A stretch of DNA of 64,000 bases from an uncultured Aquitalea sp. (GCF_945957525.1 NZ_CAMFLA010000010.1:1-64000); one strand, 5' to 3'; positions 28,240-37,217 are shown, counted from the first letter of the stretch. Notes: generated from the sequence alone by a model not told the origin. Program-made: numbers and translations.

Positions 28240-29795
28240 TGCGCGACCCCGCCCGCTGGACGCGGCTGGCTGGCTGGCTGCTGGTCATCGCGCTGATGGC
28301 GCCCACCTTCCCGCTCACCGGCTTCAACCCCGCCGCACTGACCCAGCCGGACAATCTCCGCACCATCGGCGCCTTTGTGGCCGGCTTTCTGCCGCCCGCG
28401 CTCGCGCCGGACTTCCTCGGCGAAGTGGCCAGAGAAACGCTCACCACGCTAGCCAGCGCCACCGCCGGCATCGCCCTGGCGCTGTTGCTGGGCGCGCCAT
28501 TGGCCTTCCTCACCAGCCGCGCGCTGGATCGCCACGCCTTGAGCGGCGATCGCCCTTCCCGCCTGCTGCAAGCCGCGCAAACCACCCTGCGCGGCCTGAT
28601 GGTGCTATTGCGCGGCATACCGGAAATCGTCTGGGCCTTATTGTTTGTGCGCGCCACCGGCTTGGGCAGCCTGCCGGCGGTGCTGGCCATCGGTCTGGCC
28701 TACGGCGGCATGCTGGCCAAGGTGTACGCCGAAATCCTCGAATCCCAAACAGCCGCGCCGGCGCGGGCGCTGCATCTGGCGGGCGCAAGCCGCTGGCAAA
28801 CCCTGTTGTATGGCCTGTGGCCGCAAGCGCTACCCGAACTGGTGAGCTACAGCGTTTATCGTTGGGAGTGCGCGGTACGCGCCTCTGCCGTGATGGGCTT
28901 TGTCGGCGCGGGCGGCATTGGCCAGTTGCTGGACACCAGCCTGAAAATGCTCAATAGCGGGGAGGTCAGCACGCTGTTGCTGGTTTTCCTGTTGTTGTCG
29001 GCGCTGAGCGACGCCATCAGCCATCTGGCGCGCCGGGCGCTGGCCAACCGCGCTGGTCAGGGATGGCTGGCCGCCGGCGGCGTGCTGGCGATCATGGCCA
29101 GTGTTGCCTGGCTCTGGCCGGGCTGGCGCGACAGCGGCTTTGACCCCGCCGCCCTGCCGCGCTTCTTCCATGATTTTTTCCCGCCCGCGCTCAGCCTGCC
29201 GTTCTTGCCCGAGCTGGGACATTACGCGCTGGAAACGCTGGCCATGTCCGGTCTGGGCACCGCGCTGGCCTTCATCGGCGGCGCGCTGCTGGCCCTGCCG
29301 GCCGCGGGGCGCTTCGGGCTAGCGCTGACCTTGCCTTGTCGCGCGCTGCTCAATCTGCTGCGCGGCGTGCCGGATCTGCTATGGGCCTCCATCGCCGTAC
29401 TGGCGGTAGGGCTGGGGCCGGCAGCCGGCGTACTGGCGCTGGCGCTGCACACCAGCGGCGTACTGGGACGATTGTTTGCCGAAACGCTGGAAAACGCGCC
29501 GTCGGAGCCGTCGCGCGCACTGGAACTGGCCGGTGCGGGCCGGCTGGGCGTGTTCTGCTACGGTGTGCTGCCCTGCGTGCTGCACCAGTGGATTGCCTAC
29601 GCGCTGTACCGCTGGGAAAACAATATCCGCATCGCCACCGTGCTGGGCATTGTCGGCGCGGGCGGCCTCGGTCAGCAGCTTTACCTGGCGCTGTCGCTGT
29701 TCCAGCAACAAAAGGCGGCCGCGCTCATACTCTGCATGTTGCTGCTAACCTGGGCCGTTGAAGGCCTGAGCCGGCGCTTGCGCCCCGCCGCCTGA
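28233..29795 (+). CDS. ABC transporter permease, two permease domains fused
   Basis: This 520-residue membrane protein contains two complete binding-protein-dependent permease domains in tandem. Each has the cytoplasmic EAA-type loop that docks the ATPase: AEILESQTAAPARALHLAGA (about residues 168-190) and AETLENAPSEPSRALELAGA (about 415-435). Each is followed by the same pattern YSVYRWECAVRASAVMGFVG and YALYRWENNIRIATVLGIVG. Importers of this class usually have two separate permease chains or a homodimer, so the fusion fixes a 1:1 pair. The start is ATG 28233 or 28239, overlapping the ATPase stop. Confidence 0.9.
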   Translation: MLMRDPARWTRLAGWLLVIALMAPTFPLTGFNPAALTQPDNLRTIGAFVAGFLPPALAPDFLGEVARETLTTLASATAGIALALLLGAPLAFLTSRALDRHALSGDRPSRLLQAAQTTLRGLMVLLRGIPEIVWALLFVRATGLGSLPAVLAIGLAYGGMLAKVYAEILESQTAAPARALHLAGASRWQTLLYGLWPQALPELVSYSVYRWECAVRASAVMGFVGAGGIGQLLDTSLKMLNSGEVSTLLLVFLLLSALSDAISHLARRALANRAGQGWLAAGGVLAIMASVAWLWPGWRDSGFDPAALPRFFHDFFPPALSLPFLPELGHYALETLAMSGLGTALAFIGGALLALPAAGRFGLALTLPCRALLNLLRGVPDLLWASIAVLAVGLGPAAGVLALALHTSGVLGRLFAETLENAPSEPSRALELAGAGRLGVFCYGVLPCVLHQWIAYALYRWENNIRIATVLGIVGAGGLGQQLYLALSLFQQQKAAALILCMLLLTWAVEGLSRRLRPAA

Positions 29796-29844
29796 ACCTT
29801 GCGCCGCAGGACGCCGCCCCACAGGCGTCCTGCGGTGCAAGGTT
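29795..29844. other. Long hairpin after the importer operon, running into an uptake-like word
   Basis: Positions 29795-29815 pair with 29824-29844 over 21 bases with a single G-T mismatch and an 8-base loop. The left arm begins at the last base of the permease stop codon, and the right arm ends inside the word GGTTGGCCGAA (29841-29851). No T run follows, so it may work as an RNA-stabilising 3' hairpin rather than an intrinsic terminator. Confidence 0.7.
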
Positions 29845-29851
29845 GGCCGAA

Positions 29852-30144
29852 GGCCATTGGCAAACGATGGAAGAATTGCCTGGTTTAAAGACGCGCTTCT
29901 CCCCGAACGGCGACAGGCACTGGCAAGACACCACGCAACAAACCACGCCCGCCACGGCTTTACGGGTGGAAACCGCCGACGGCGCACGCGCTGGAGAGGC
30001 GGAAACCCTGAAGTAAATGCGGGTAAAGCCGGCCCGCCAGAGGAAGTTCATCGACTCACGCAGGCTGCGCCGCCGGCGAGACTTGGCTACAATCGCTGTA
30101 GCGCTGCATGAGCAGCCAACGATCTTGATCAGTCCGGGGGCATC
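29852..30144. other. Gap before the metallo-hydrolase gene
   Basis: With the hairpin this makes about 350 bases without a gene. Apart from a TACAAT at 30088-30093 that could be a -10 box for the gene at 30145, I see no coding frame or RNA feature with support. Confidence 0.45.
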
Positions 30145-30912
30145 ATGCATGTAAAGATTCTGGGGTCTTCTGCCGGCGTCGGCCGTTCGGCCCGCACCAC
30201 CAGCTTCCTGATCGATGGGCACTGCCTGCTGGATTGCGGTACCGGTGTTGGCGATCTGTCCGTTGACGAATTGTTGCGCATCGACACCGTTCTGCTGACC
30301 CACAGCCATCTCGACCACTCCGGCTGCCTGCCGCTGCTGGCCGACGCCCACGCCACTCACGGCGGCCCAGGCCTCACCGTGCATACCCAGGCGGAAACCA
30401 TCGCCGCCCTGCGCGAGCACATGTTCAACGGCAGCCTGTGGCCAGACTACGCCCGCATGCCGGACGAGCACGCGCCCTGGGTGCGTTTCAGCGCCGTGGA
30501 AGTCGGCGACGCCGTGCCGCTGAGCGATGGCATGGCTACCGCCCTGCCCGCCCAGCACAGCATCCCCTCCATTGGCTGGCTGTTGGAAGGCGCTTGGCGC
30601 GCACTGGCCTTCAGCGGCGACTCCGGCCCCTGCCTGCCTTTCTGGCACTGGATTTCCCATGTGCCCTCGCTCACCGACGTCATTTGCGAACTGACCTACC
30701 CCAGCGAGCAATCCGAGCTGGCCGTGAAAGCCGGTCACATGAGTCCGGCCCTGCTGCTGCCCATGCTGGAGTTGCTGCCGCCCAATGTGCATCTTTGGAT
30801 TACCCATACTGATCAGTTGCATCGGCAAACCGCCATGAAGCAGCTGAAAGAGGGGCTGCCGGCGCTGATCAATGTGCATCAGCTGGAACAAGGCGTAGTG
30901 ATCGAGCTATGA
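30145..30912 (+). CDS. Metallo-beta-lactamase-fold hydrolase, cyclic-nucleotide phosphodiesterase-like
   Basis: This 255-residue protein has the metal-binding motif LTHSHLDHSG (about residues 51-60), a further Asp in LAFSGDSGP (about 155) and late His residues in KAGHMSPA and WITHTDQLH. The size and the early SSAGVGRSARTTSFLIDG resemble class II 3',5'-cyclic-nucleotide phosphodiesterases. A broader role as a metal-dependent phosphodiesterase or RNase Z relative cannot be excluded. It is a single gene ended by a terminator. Confidence 0.85.
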   Translation: MHVKILGSSAGVGRSARTTSFLIDGHCLLDCGTGVGDLSVDELLRIDTVLLTHSHLDHSGCLPLLADAHATHGGPGLTVHTQAETIAALREHMFNGSLWPDYARMPDEHAPWVRFSAVEVGDAVPLSDGMATALPAQHSIPSIGWLLEGAWRALAFSGDSGPCLPFWHWISHVPSLTDVICELTYPSEQSELAVKAGHMSPALLLPMLELLPPNVHLWITHTDQLHRQTAMKQLKEGLPALINVHQLEQGVVIEL

Positions 30913-30924
30913 ACCACACCAATG

Positions 30925-30950
30925 AAAAACGGGGCCAAAGCCCCGTTTTT
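30925..30950. terminator. Terminator after the metallo-hydrolase gene
   Basis: AAAAACGGGGC, loop CAAA, GCCCCGTTTTT. The symmetric tails make it usable in both directions. It lies 12 bases past the stop codon. Confidence 0.9.
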
Positions 30951-31071
30951 CATTCACTGCCGGCGTTTGTTCCAATACTCGGACTACTTGGCCCGCAGCC
31001 GCCACTCATTCCCTCAGCGAGAGAGACGCCCGCCGCCATTTTGCCCAAACGCAGCAGCTGACGGCGCGGGC

Positions 31072-31281
31072 TTACTCCGCCACGTCGAAACCGGCATCCT
31101 CAACCGCAGCGGCAAGCTCCTCCGCCGACACCACGGCTGCGTCAAAACGCACTACCGCCTGTTTCTGTTCCAGGCTCACATCGGCGCTTTCCACGCCGGC
31201 CATGGTGCTGAGAATGCCGGTCACGCTCTTCACGCAACCGCCGCAGGTCATACCGTCGATCTTCATGATCAATTCAGTCAT
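31072..31281 (-). CDS. copZ: Copper chaperone (HMA domain)
   Basis: This 69-residue single heavy-metal-associated domain has the metal site GMTCGGCVKSV (Cys12 and Cys15) and the usual betaalphabeta-betaalphabeta length. It carries Cu(I) to the CopA ATPase. It lies 15 bases downstream of copA on the same strand, so the two form one operon under the promoter at 33663-33693. Confidence 0.92.
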   Translation of the reverse strand: MTELIMKIDGMTCGGCVKSVTGILSTMAGVESADVSLEQKQAVVRFDAAVVSAEELAAAVEDAGFDVAE

Positions 31282-31296
31282 TGCTAGTCCTTTCCA

Positions 31297-33642
31297 TCAT
31301 TTCCAGCGGCGCAGCAGCAGCGAATTGCTCACTACCGACACCGAACTCATCGCCATTGCCGCACCCGCCAACACCGGGTTCAGCAAACCCAGCGCCGCCA
31401 GCGGTATGCCCAGTGCGTTGTAGACAAAGGCGAAAAACAGGTTTTGCCGTATTTTAGCCAGCGTGGCGCGCGACAAGCGAATCGCGTCCGCCAGCTGGCG
31501 AATATCGCCGCTCATCAGCGTGATGTCCGCCGCCTCGATTGCGGCGTCGGAACCATTGCCCATGGCAAAGCTGACGTCGGCCGCCGCCAGCGCCGGCGCA
31601 TCGTTGACGCCATCGCCAGCCATGCCCACCCGGTGACCGGCTTCGCGCAAACGGGCCACCTCGGCAGCCTTGTCCTGCGGCCGGACGCCGGCGCGGAATG
31701 CAGCAATACCCACCGCGCTGGCGATATGAGCGGCGGTGGCGGCATTGTCGCCGGTCAGCATCATGACGCTTACCCCCATGGCGCGCAGCGCCGCTACGGA
31801 CTCTGCCGCACCGTCTTTCAGCGTGTCCGCCATCGCCAGCAAGCCCAGCGTCATGCCGTCTCGCCGCAAGGCTACCACTGTGCGACCTTCGGCCAACCAT
31901 GCCGCAGCCTGCGGCAGCACCGCTTCCGCGTCAGCCTGCCCCAACGTCAGCAGGCCTTCGCCGGCAATAACGCCGCGCACCCCCTGCCCCACTTCGGCGG
32001 CAAAGCCGCTAACCGGCAGTAGCGCCAGCTGGCGCTGTGCCGCCTCGGCCAATACCGCGCGGGCCAACGGATGCTCCGAGCCCGCCTCCAGACTGGCCGC
32101 TAGCTGCAAGAGACGTGTTTCATCACCGTCCACCGCCCACAAGCCGGTGACACGCGGCTTGCCTTCGGTCAGTGTGCCGGTCTTGTCCAGCACCAGCGCA
32201 TCCAGATGACCTGCCGTCTCCAGCGCGGCGGCGTTGCGGAATAGAATGCCCCGTCGCGCTCCATTGCCCACGCCCACCATCACGGCGGTAGGCGTGGCCA
32301 GCCCCAGTGCGCAGGGGCAGGCGATGACCAGCACCGCCACTGCGTGGATCAGCGCCAGGGTCCAGTCGTCCAGCCACCAGCCGCCCAGCAGCAAGGTCAG
32401 TAAGGCGATGCCGCTCACCACCGGCACAAACACGGATGAAATGCGGTCGGCCAATCTCTGGATGGGCGCTTTCGACCCCTGAGCCTGTGCTACCAGCCTG
32501 ATGATTTCCGCCAGCTGGGTGCGGCTGCCTACGCTGGCGGCACGAATCTTCAACATGCCTGCCTGATTGCGGGTGGCGGCGTACACCTTGTCGCCCGCCT
32601 TGCGCGCCACCGGCAGGCTTTCACCGGTGAGCATGCTCTCATCCAGCACGGCTTCTCCTTCCAGCACCACGCCATCCACGGGCAAGGTTTCGCCATGACG
32701 CACCTGAATCTGGTCGCCCGGCTGCAAGTCGGCAATGGGCAGTTCCAGCCAGACTTCGCCGCGCAATACCCGCGCCGTGCGCGGCATCAAGCGCACCAGC
32801 TCTCCAATGGCGGCGGAAGCGCGCCCCTTGGCGCGGGCCTCCATCAATTTACCCAGCAGCACCAGGGTGATGACAGCGGCGCTGGCCTCGAAATACACAT
32901 GCTGCCCGGTCTGACCACTCAGCGTTACCCATGCCGAGAGCAACCAGGCCATGCTGGTGCCCAACGCCACCAGCACGTCCATATTGGCGCCGCCGCTACG
33001 CAAGGCGTGCCAGGCACCGCGGTAAAAGCGCCAACCGATGATGAATTGCACCGGCGTTGCCAACGCCAGCTGCCAATAGCGCGGCAGCATGCCGTGGTGA
33101 GCGCCGGCCAACATCTGCGCCATTTCCACCAGAAACGGCAAGGTCAAGGCCAGCGAAGCCAGAAACCAGTTGCGTTCGCGGCGATAACGGGCGGCGTCCT
33201 GCTCGTGCCCGGCTTCACTGTCGTCCACCGTCAACACTCGCCCGCTGAACCCGGCGCGCGCTACCGCGCCCAGCGCGTCTTCCGGCGTGAGAGTGCCGGA
33301 GGGAAAGCGTAGCAGCGCCTGTTCGCTAGCGAAGTTCACCGTGGCGGAAACTACCGGCAACTTGCCCAGCACTTTCTCTAGCCGGGCGGCGCAGGCGGCG
33401 CAAGTCATGCCCTCGATATCCACCGTCAGGGTTTGCTCAGGCACGGAAAAACCGGCCTTGCCGATGGCTGCCAGCACGTGCTCCGGGCGTGTTTGCACAG
33501 AGGCCAACTCTACGTTGGCTTGCTCGCTGGCAAAGCTGACGCTGGCGGAAACGCCCTCCAAGCGGTTAAGCGTTTTCTCCAGCCGGGCGGCGCAAGCGGC
33601 GCAACTCATGCCTTGCACGGGAAAGGTAAGGCGGGTTGTCAT
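31297..33642 (-). CDS. copA: Copper-exporting P1B-type ATPase
   Basis: CopA pumps Cu(I) from the cytoplasm to the periplasm. The 781-residue protein has two N-terminal metal-binding domains with GMSCAAC (about residue 11) and GMTCAAC (about 78). Also present are the actuator loop LTGESLPV, the membrane CPC motif (VIACPCALGLATP, about residue 439), the phosphorylation site DKTGTLTEG (about 484), SEHPLARAV of the nucleotide domain and GDGVNDAPAL. The ATG at 33642 follows AAGGAG. The two HMA domains are similar and may come from a duplication. An uptake-like word lies at 31888-31898. Confidence 0.97.
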   Translation of the reverse strand: MTTRLTFPVQGMSCAACAARLEKTLNRLEGVSASVSFASEQANVELASVQTRPEHVLAAIGKAGFSVPEQTLTVDIEGMTCAACAARLEKVLGKLPVVSATVNFASEQALLRFPSGTLTPEDALGAVARAGFSGRVLTVDDSEAGHEQDAARYRRERNWFLASLALTLPFLVEMAQMLAGAHHGMLPRYWQLALATPVQFIIGWRFYRGAWHALRSGGANMDVLVALGTSMAWLLSAWVTLSGQTGQHVYFEASAAVITLVLLGKLMEARAKGRASAAIGELVRLMPRTARVLRGEVWLELPIADLQPGDQIQVRHGETLPVDGVVLEGEAVLDESMLTGESLPVARKAGDKVYAATRNQAGMLKIRAASVGSRTQLAEIIRLVAQAQGSKAPIQRLADRISSVFVPVVSGIALLTLLLGGWWLDDWTLALIHAVAVLVIACPCALGLATPTAVMVGVGNGARRGILFRNAAALETAGHLDALVLDKTGTLTEGKPRVTGLWAVDGDETRLLQLAASLEAGSEHPLARAVLAEAAQRQLALLPVSGFAAEVGQGVRGVIAGEGLLTLGQADAEAVLPQAAAWLAEGRTVVALRRDGMTLGLLAMADTLKDGAAESVAALRAMGVSVMMLTGDNAATAAHIASAVGIAAFRAGVRPQDKAAEVARLREAGHRVGMAGDGVNDAPALAAADVSFAMGNGSDAAIEAADITLMSGDIRQLADAIRLSRATLAKIRQNLFFAFVYNALGIPLAALGLLNPVLAGAAMAMSSVSVVSNSLLLRRWK

Positions 33643-33662
33643 GGCAAGATCTCCTTGCGATG

Positions 33663-33693
33663 ATTATATACCCCGCAGGGGTATGCGAAGCAA
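33663..33693 (-). promoter_or_regulatory. copA promoter with a copper-type dyad in a 19-bp spacer
   Basis: On the minus strand, TTGCTT (33693-33688), a 19-bp spacer and TATAAT (33668-33663). A TATATA at 17-bp distance overlaps it. The spacer is filled by the dyad ATACCCC-TGC-GGGGTAT (33684-33668). A long spacer with an internal dyad is the layout used by MerR-family activators such as CueR. The GC-rich TACCCC/GGGGTA core resembles CsoR operators. Neither regulator gene is in the window. Confidence 0.7.
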
Positions 33694-33704
33694 GCTTGAA
33701 AAAA

Positions 33705-33733
33705 GTTGGCCGAAGCCATTGCTTCGGCCAACC
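33705..33733. terminator. Inverted pair of uptake-like words after corA
   Basis: AGTTGGCCGAAG (33704-33715), 6 bases, CTTCGGCCAACCTT (33722-33735). The two copies face each other and form an 11-bp stem. On the minus strand this lies about 30 bases past the corA stop, ends in an A/T-rich tract (TTTTTTC) and can act as its terminator. Confidence 0.75.
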
Positions 33734-33765
33734 TTGCAGAGAATGTCCGTCGCTCTCGCCTGCGG

Positions 33766-34839
33766 CTAAAACCAGCGCCGCAACCGGAACCACCAGCCCA
33801 GGCCACCGGCAATACTGAGCATGAGGCACAGTACCGCGAAATAGCCGTAATGCCATTTCAGCTCCGGCATGAATTCGAAATTCATGCCGTAGATGCCGGC
33901 AATCAGCGTCAGCGGCATGAAAATCATGGTGATCACGGTCAGCACCCGCATCTGCAGGTTCAGCCGGTGCGACTGGGTGGAGAGATAGAGGTCCAGCATG
34001 TCGCCCACCATTTCCCGCGACATTTCCAGCGATTCGATGACGTGCATGGTGTGATCGTAAACGTCCCGCAGATACACCACGGTTTCGCTGCGGAAGAAAC
34101 CGTAGTCGCCGCGCGTGAGCGACAGCAGGATTTCCCGCAAAGGCATGATGGAGCGGCGCAGCTTCAGGCAATCATGCTTCAGTCGCTGGATCAGCGACAG
34201 CACACCCTGCTCTCTACCATGCAACAACTGTTGGTCGGTGCGTTCCACATGCTCGGTAAACTGGGCCAGCACGCCGAAATAATCATCCACCACCGCGTCT
34301 ATCAGCGAATAGGCCAGATAATCCGCGCCGCGCTCGCGAATCTGCCCGCGCTGCTTGCGCAGACGGTCCCGCACCGGCTCGAACACCCCGGTGGGTTGCT
34401 CCTGGAAAGTCAGCACAAACTGCTTGCCTATCACCAGATAAACCTGGTCGTAGCGCAGCCTGCCATCCTTGGGCGAAAAGTCGAACACCCGCGTCGCCAT
34501 GAAAAGGTAGTCGCCGTAGTCTTCGATCTTGGGGCGCTGGCGTGCATTGAGGATGTCCTCCATCACCAGCGGATGCAGATGAAAACGCTCGCCGATGGCG
34601 CGCATGGCGGCCGGGTCGTGCAGACCGTAGACATTGAGCCAGCGCACCGGCAGATCCGGCCGCCAGGCCATGCCTTCCTCGATGGTGGCGAATGTGGTTT
34701 CCTTCAGCGCGTCCGGGCCGTACTCGATAAAGGCCACCGTGGCCTCCTCCACCTTGCGCTGGCCGATGGGAATCAGGCTGCCCGGCGCTTCGCCCAGCGA
34801 GGGAGATCGCGTCTTGACGCTAGCGTGGCGGCCGCTCAA
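33766..34839 (-). CDS. corA: CorA-type magnesium/cobalt transporter
   Basis: This 357-residue CorA has the soluble N-terminal domain (RWLNVYGLHDPAAMRAIGERFHLHPLVMEDI), the long helices, and the two C-terminal membrane helices with the signature IYGMNFEFMPEL (GMN filter). The order and the basic tail RLRRWF fit the family. It forms a pentameric divalent-metal channel. Its start overlaps the ppx stop by four bases (ATGA), so it is translated together with ppx. Confidence 0.95.
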   Translation of the reverse strand: MSGRHASVKTRSPSLGEAPGSLIPIGQRKVEEATVAFIEYGPDALKETTFATIEEGMAWRPDLPVRWLNVYGLHDPAAMRAIGERFHLHPLVMEDILNARQRPKIEDYGDYLFMATRVFDFSPKDGRLRYDQVYLVIGKQFVLTFQEQPTGVFEPVRDRLRKQRGQIRERGADYLAYSLIDAVVDDYFGVLAQFTEHVERTDQQLLHGREQGVLSLIQRLKHDCLKLRRSIMPLREILLSLTRGDYGFFRSETVVYLRDVYDHTMHVIESLEMSREMVGDMLDLYLSTQSHRLNLQMRVLTVITMIFMPLTLIAGIYGMNFEFMPELKWHYGYFAVLCLMLSIAGGLGWWFRLRRWF

Positions 34840-36335
34840 GCCTGTACGACCTCAAGCTGGAAACCGACATTCTTCCACTGCCCTACTTCCTGGCGGAAAG
34901 CGCTGGCGGTGAGCGGGTTCTGCTTGAGCCAGCCCGCGCTGACCGTCAGGGCAAAACCGCTGGAGCTGGGTTTGAGATCCAGCTTTTCCGGCAACACCAC
35001 GGCGCGGCGGTTGCGGGCAAACAGTACCGCCAGACGCAGCGACACCACGGCCTGCCACAATGCCGCGTCCTGCACGTATTGCACCATCTTGCCCATGTCG
35101 CCGCGATGGCCCAGCACAATGGTGGCCAGGGAAGCCTGCTCGCGTTTGGAAAAGCCCGGCATGTCGGCGTTTTGCAGGATGTACGCGGAGTGTTTGTGAT
35201 AGGCGGTATGGGCGATGGTCAGGCCGATTTCATGCAGACGAGCCGCCCACAACAGCCGCTTGAGCATGTCCTGATCCACGTCTTCGCCGGCCACCATCCG
35301 GTAGAAGCGTTCGGCCAAGCCCTGTACGCGCTCGGACTGCTGCGCGTCCACGTGGTAACGGCGCTTGAACAGCAGCACGGTGCTTTCGCGCATGTCCTTT
35401 TCACGCTGGCGGCCCAAGAGGTCGTACAGCACGCCGTCGCGCAGCGCGCCCTCGGCCACTGTCATTTTGCTGACGCCCAGCTCTTCAAAAATGGCGATCA
35501 TGATGGCCAGGCCACCCGGCAACACCGGCACGCGATCGGTTTTTAGACCGTTGAGATTGACGTTCTTGAGGTTCTCGCGGCGCAGTAGTTCGGCGCGCAG
35601 CTTCTCCATGCCGTCCAGCGTGATGTCGGAAGACGACCAGTCGTTGATCTCCAGAATGTCGCGCAAGGAACGGGCGGTGCCCGAGGTGCCTACGGCCAGC
35701 TGCCATTCATCCGGCGTGTAATCGTGGGCAATGCGCTGGATTTCATTGCGCGCCGCCAGAATCGCGTCGGCGAAGTTGGTTTTGGTGAGCTTGCCTTCCT
35801 TGAAAAAACGCAGGCTGTAGCTGACACAACCCAGCGGCAGGCTTTCGGTCACATGGGCCTTGTACTGGCTGCCGATGATGAATTCGGTCGAGCCGCCGCC
35901 GATGTCCACTACCAGACGGCGTTCCTTGGTGGCCGGCAGCGAATGCGCGGCGCCGATGTAGATCAGGCGGGCCTCTTCGCGGCCGGCGATGATTTCAATG
36001 GGGAAACCCAGCAAGGCCTCGGCGCGGGTGATGAAGTCCGCCGAGTTCTTGGCTACCCGCAAGGTATTGGTGCCGACGATGCGCACTTGCGCCGGGGAAA
36101 ATCCGCGCAGACGTTCGCCGAAGCGGGCCATGCAGGCCAGCGCGCGTTCGATGGTGTCGTCGTCGAGATATTTGTCCGCAGTCAGGCCGGCGCCCAGACG
36201 CACGGTCTCTTTCATGGCGTCCAGCGGGTAAAGCTGGTCTTCCACCACGCGGGATACTTGCAAACGAAAGGTATTGGAGCCGAGATCGACAGTGGCGAGT
36301 ACGTCAGGCGGGGTCAGGGGCGTAGTCAAGGGCAA
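34836..36335 (-). CDS. ppx: Exopolyphosphatase (Ppx/GppA family)
   Basis: This 499-residue protein has the actin-like Ppx/GppA fold: ATVDLGSNTFRLQV at the N-terminus, VGTNTLRVAKN, the phosphate loop VVDIGGGSTEFIIG (about residues 142-155), and a C-terminal HD-like helical region (ARLHEIGLTIAHTAYHKH) as in full-length Ppx. It degrades polyphosphate and may also hydrolyse pppGpp. The start is a TTG at 36335 behind AGGAAAAGGG. No ATG fits. It is followed directly by corA and preceded by phoU, so phosphate handling genes cluster here. Confidence 0.94.
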   Translation of the reverse strand: MPLTTPLTPPDVLATVDLGSNTFRLQVSRVVEDQLYPLDAMKETVRLGAGLTADKYLDDDTIERALACMARFGERLRGFSPAQVRIVGTNTLRVAKNSADFITRAEALLGFPIEIIAGREEARLIYIGAAHSLPATKERRLVVDIGGGSTEFIIGSQYKAHVTESLPLGCVSYSLRFFKEGKLTKTNFADAILAARNEIQRIAHDYTPDEWQLAVGTSGTARSLRDILEINDWSSSDITLDGMEKLRAELLRRENLKNVNLNGLKTDRVPVLPGGLAIMIAIFEELGVSKMTVAEGALRDGVLYDLLGRQREKDMRESTVLLFKRRYHVDAQQSERVQGLAERFYRMVAGEDVDQDMLKRLLWAARLHEIGLTIAHTAYHKHSAYILQNADMPGFSKREQASLATIVLGHRGDMGKMVQYVQDAALWQAVVSLRLAVLFARNRRAVVLPEKLDLKPSSSGFALTVSAGWLKQNPLTASAFRQEVGQWKNVGFQLEVVQA

Positions 36336-36415
36336 CCCTTTTCCTAATTCTTGTTTGCTGCGGACCCGGGCCTGGCCGGCGGCCGATCCGCCGCATGAAG
36401 TGAGATGGGGTAAAA

Positions 36416-36450
36416 CAAAAAGGCGGCAACACCGGGATGTTACCGCCTTT
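36416..36450 (-). terminator. Terminator of phoU
   Basis: AAAGGCGGCAACA (36419-36431) pairs with TGTTACCGCCTTT (36438-36450) with one wobble pair. On the minus strand it ends in TTTTGTTTT, 22 bases after the phoU stop, separating phoU from ppx. Confidence 0.88.
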
Positions 36451-36471
36451 GCGCGATCAGGTCATCGGCTA

Positions 36472-37176
36472 TCAATCGCCGAGCGTGGCCTGCTTGAGGT
36501 CTTCCAGTGTGGTGTGGCGGATATCCTTGCCCTTCACCAGATACACCACGTATTCGGAAATGTTCTTGGAGTGATCGCCGATGCGCTCCACGGCCTTGGA
36601 AATGAACAGAGTGTCGATGGACATGCTGATGGTGCGCGGGTCTTCCATCATGAAAGTGATCAGCTGACGCAGTTCGGCGGCGAAGTCTTCGTCCAGACGG
36701 CGATCCTCCTCCGCCAGCTCAAAAGCGGCGGAGTGGTCCAGACGGGCGAAGGAATCCAGCGCGCGGCGCAGCATGGCGGTGGCCACTTCGGCCATCTTGC
36801 GGATCTCGCGGAAGCGCGGCATCTGGTAGCGCTCGGACTGATAGATGGTCTTGCCCATGCGCGCGATCTTCTGCGCTTCGTCGCCGATGCGTTCCAGATC
36901 GGTAATCACCTTGATCACGGTGAACACGATGCGCAGGTCGCTGGCGGCCGGCTGGCGGCGCGCGATGATGTGCAGGCAGGCATCGTCGATGCTCACCTCC
37001 ATGGCGTTCACCAGCGCGTCTTCGGCGATCACCTTGTCGAACTTGGCGATGTCGCCGCTCATCAGCGCGTCGATGGCAGACAGGATCTGTTGTTCCACCA
37101 GACCGCCCATCTGCAATACGCGGGTGCGGATGGTTTCCAGTTCCATGTCAAATTGCTTGGAGATGTGTTCTGCCAT
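36472..37176 (-). CDS. phoU: Phosphate-signalling regulator PhoU
   Basis: PhoU keeps the PhoR-PhoB system silent when phosphate is plentiful by linking it to the Pst transporter. The 234-residue all-helical protein has two PhoU repeats, each with the metal-cluster motif: ITDLERIGDEAQKIA (about residues 90-105) and ISKAVERIGDHSKNISEYV (about 193-211). The ATG at 37176 (MAEHISKQFD) is supported by GAGG. Unusually it stands alone, not at the end of a pst operon, and has its own Pho box at 37234-37251. Confidence 0.95.
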   Translation of the reverse strand: MAEHISKQFDMELETIRTRVLQMGGLVEQQILSAIDALMSGDIAKFDKVIAEDALVNAMEVSIDDACLHIIARRQPAASDLRIVFTVIKVITDLERIGDEAQKIARMGKTIYQSERYQMPRFREIRKMAEVATAMLRRALDSFARLDHSAAFELAEEDRRLDEDFAAELRQLITFMMEDPRTISMSIDTLFISKAVERIGDHSKNISEYVVYLVKGKDIRHTTLEDLKQATLGD

Positions 37177-37217
37177 GTCTGCCTCATCAGAAAAAGCGGA
37201 TTGCCTGAGAATCCGTA

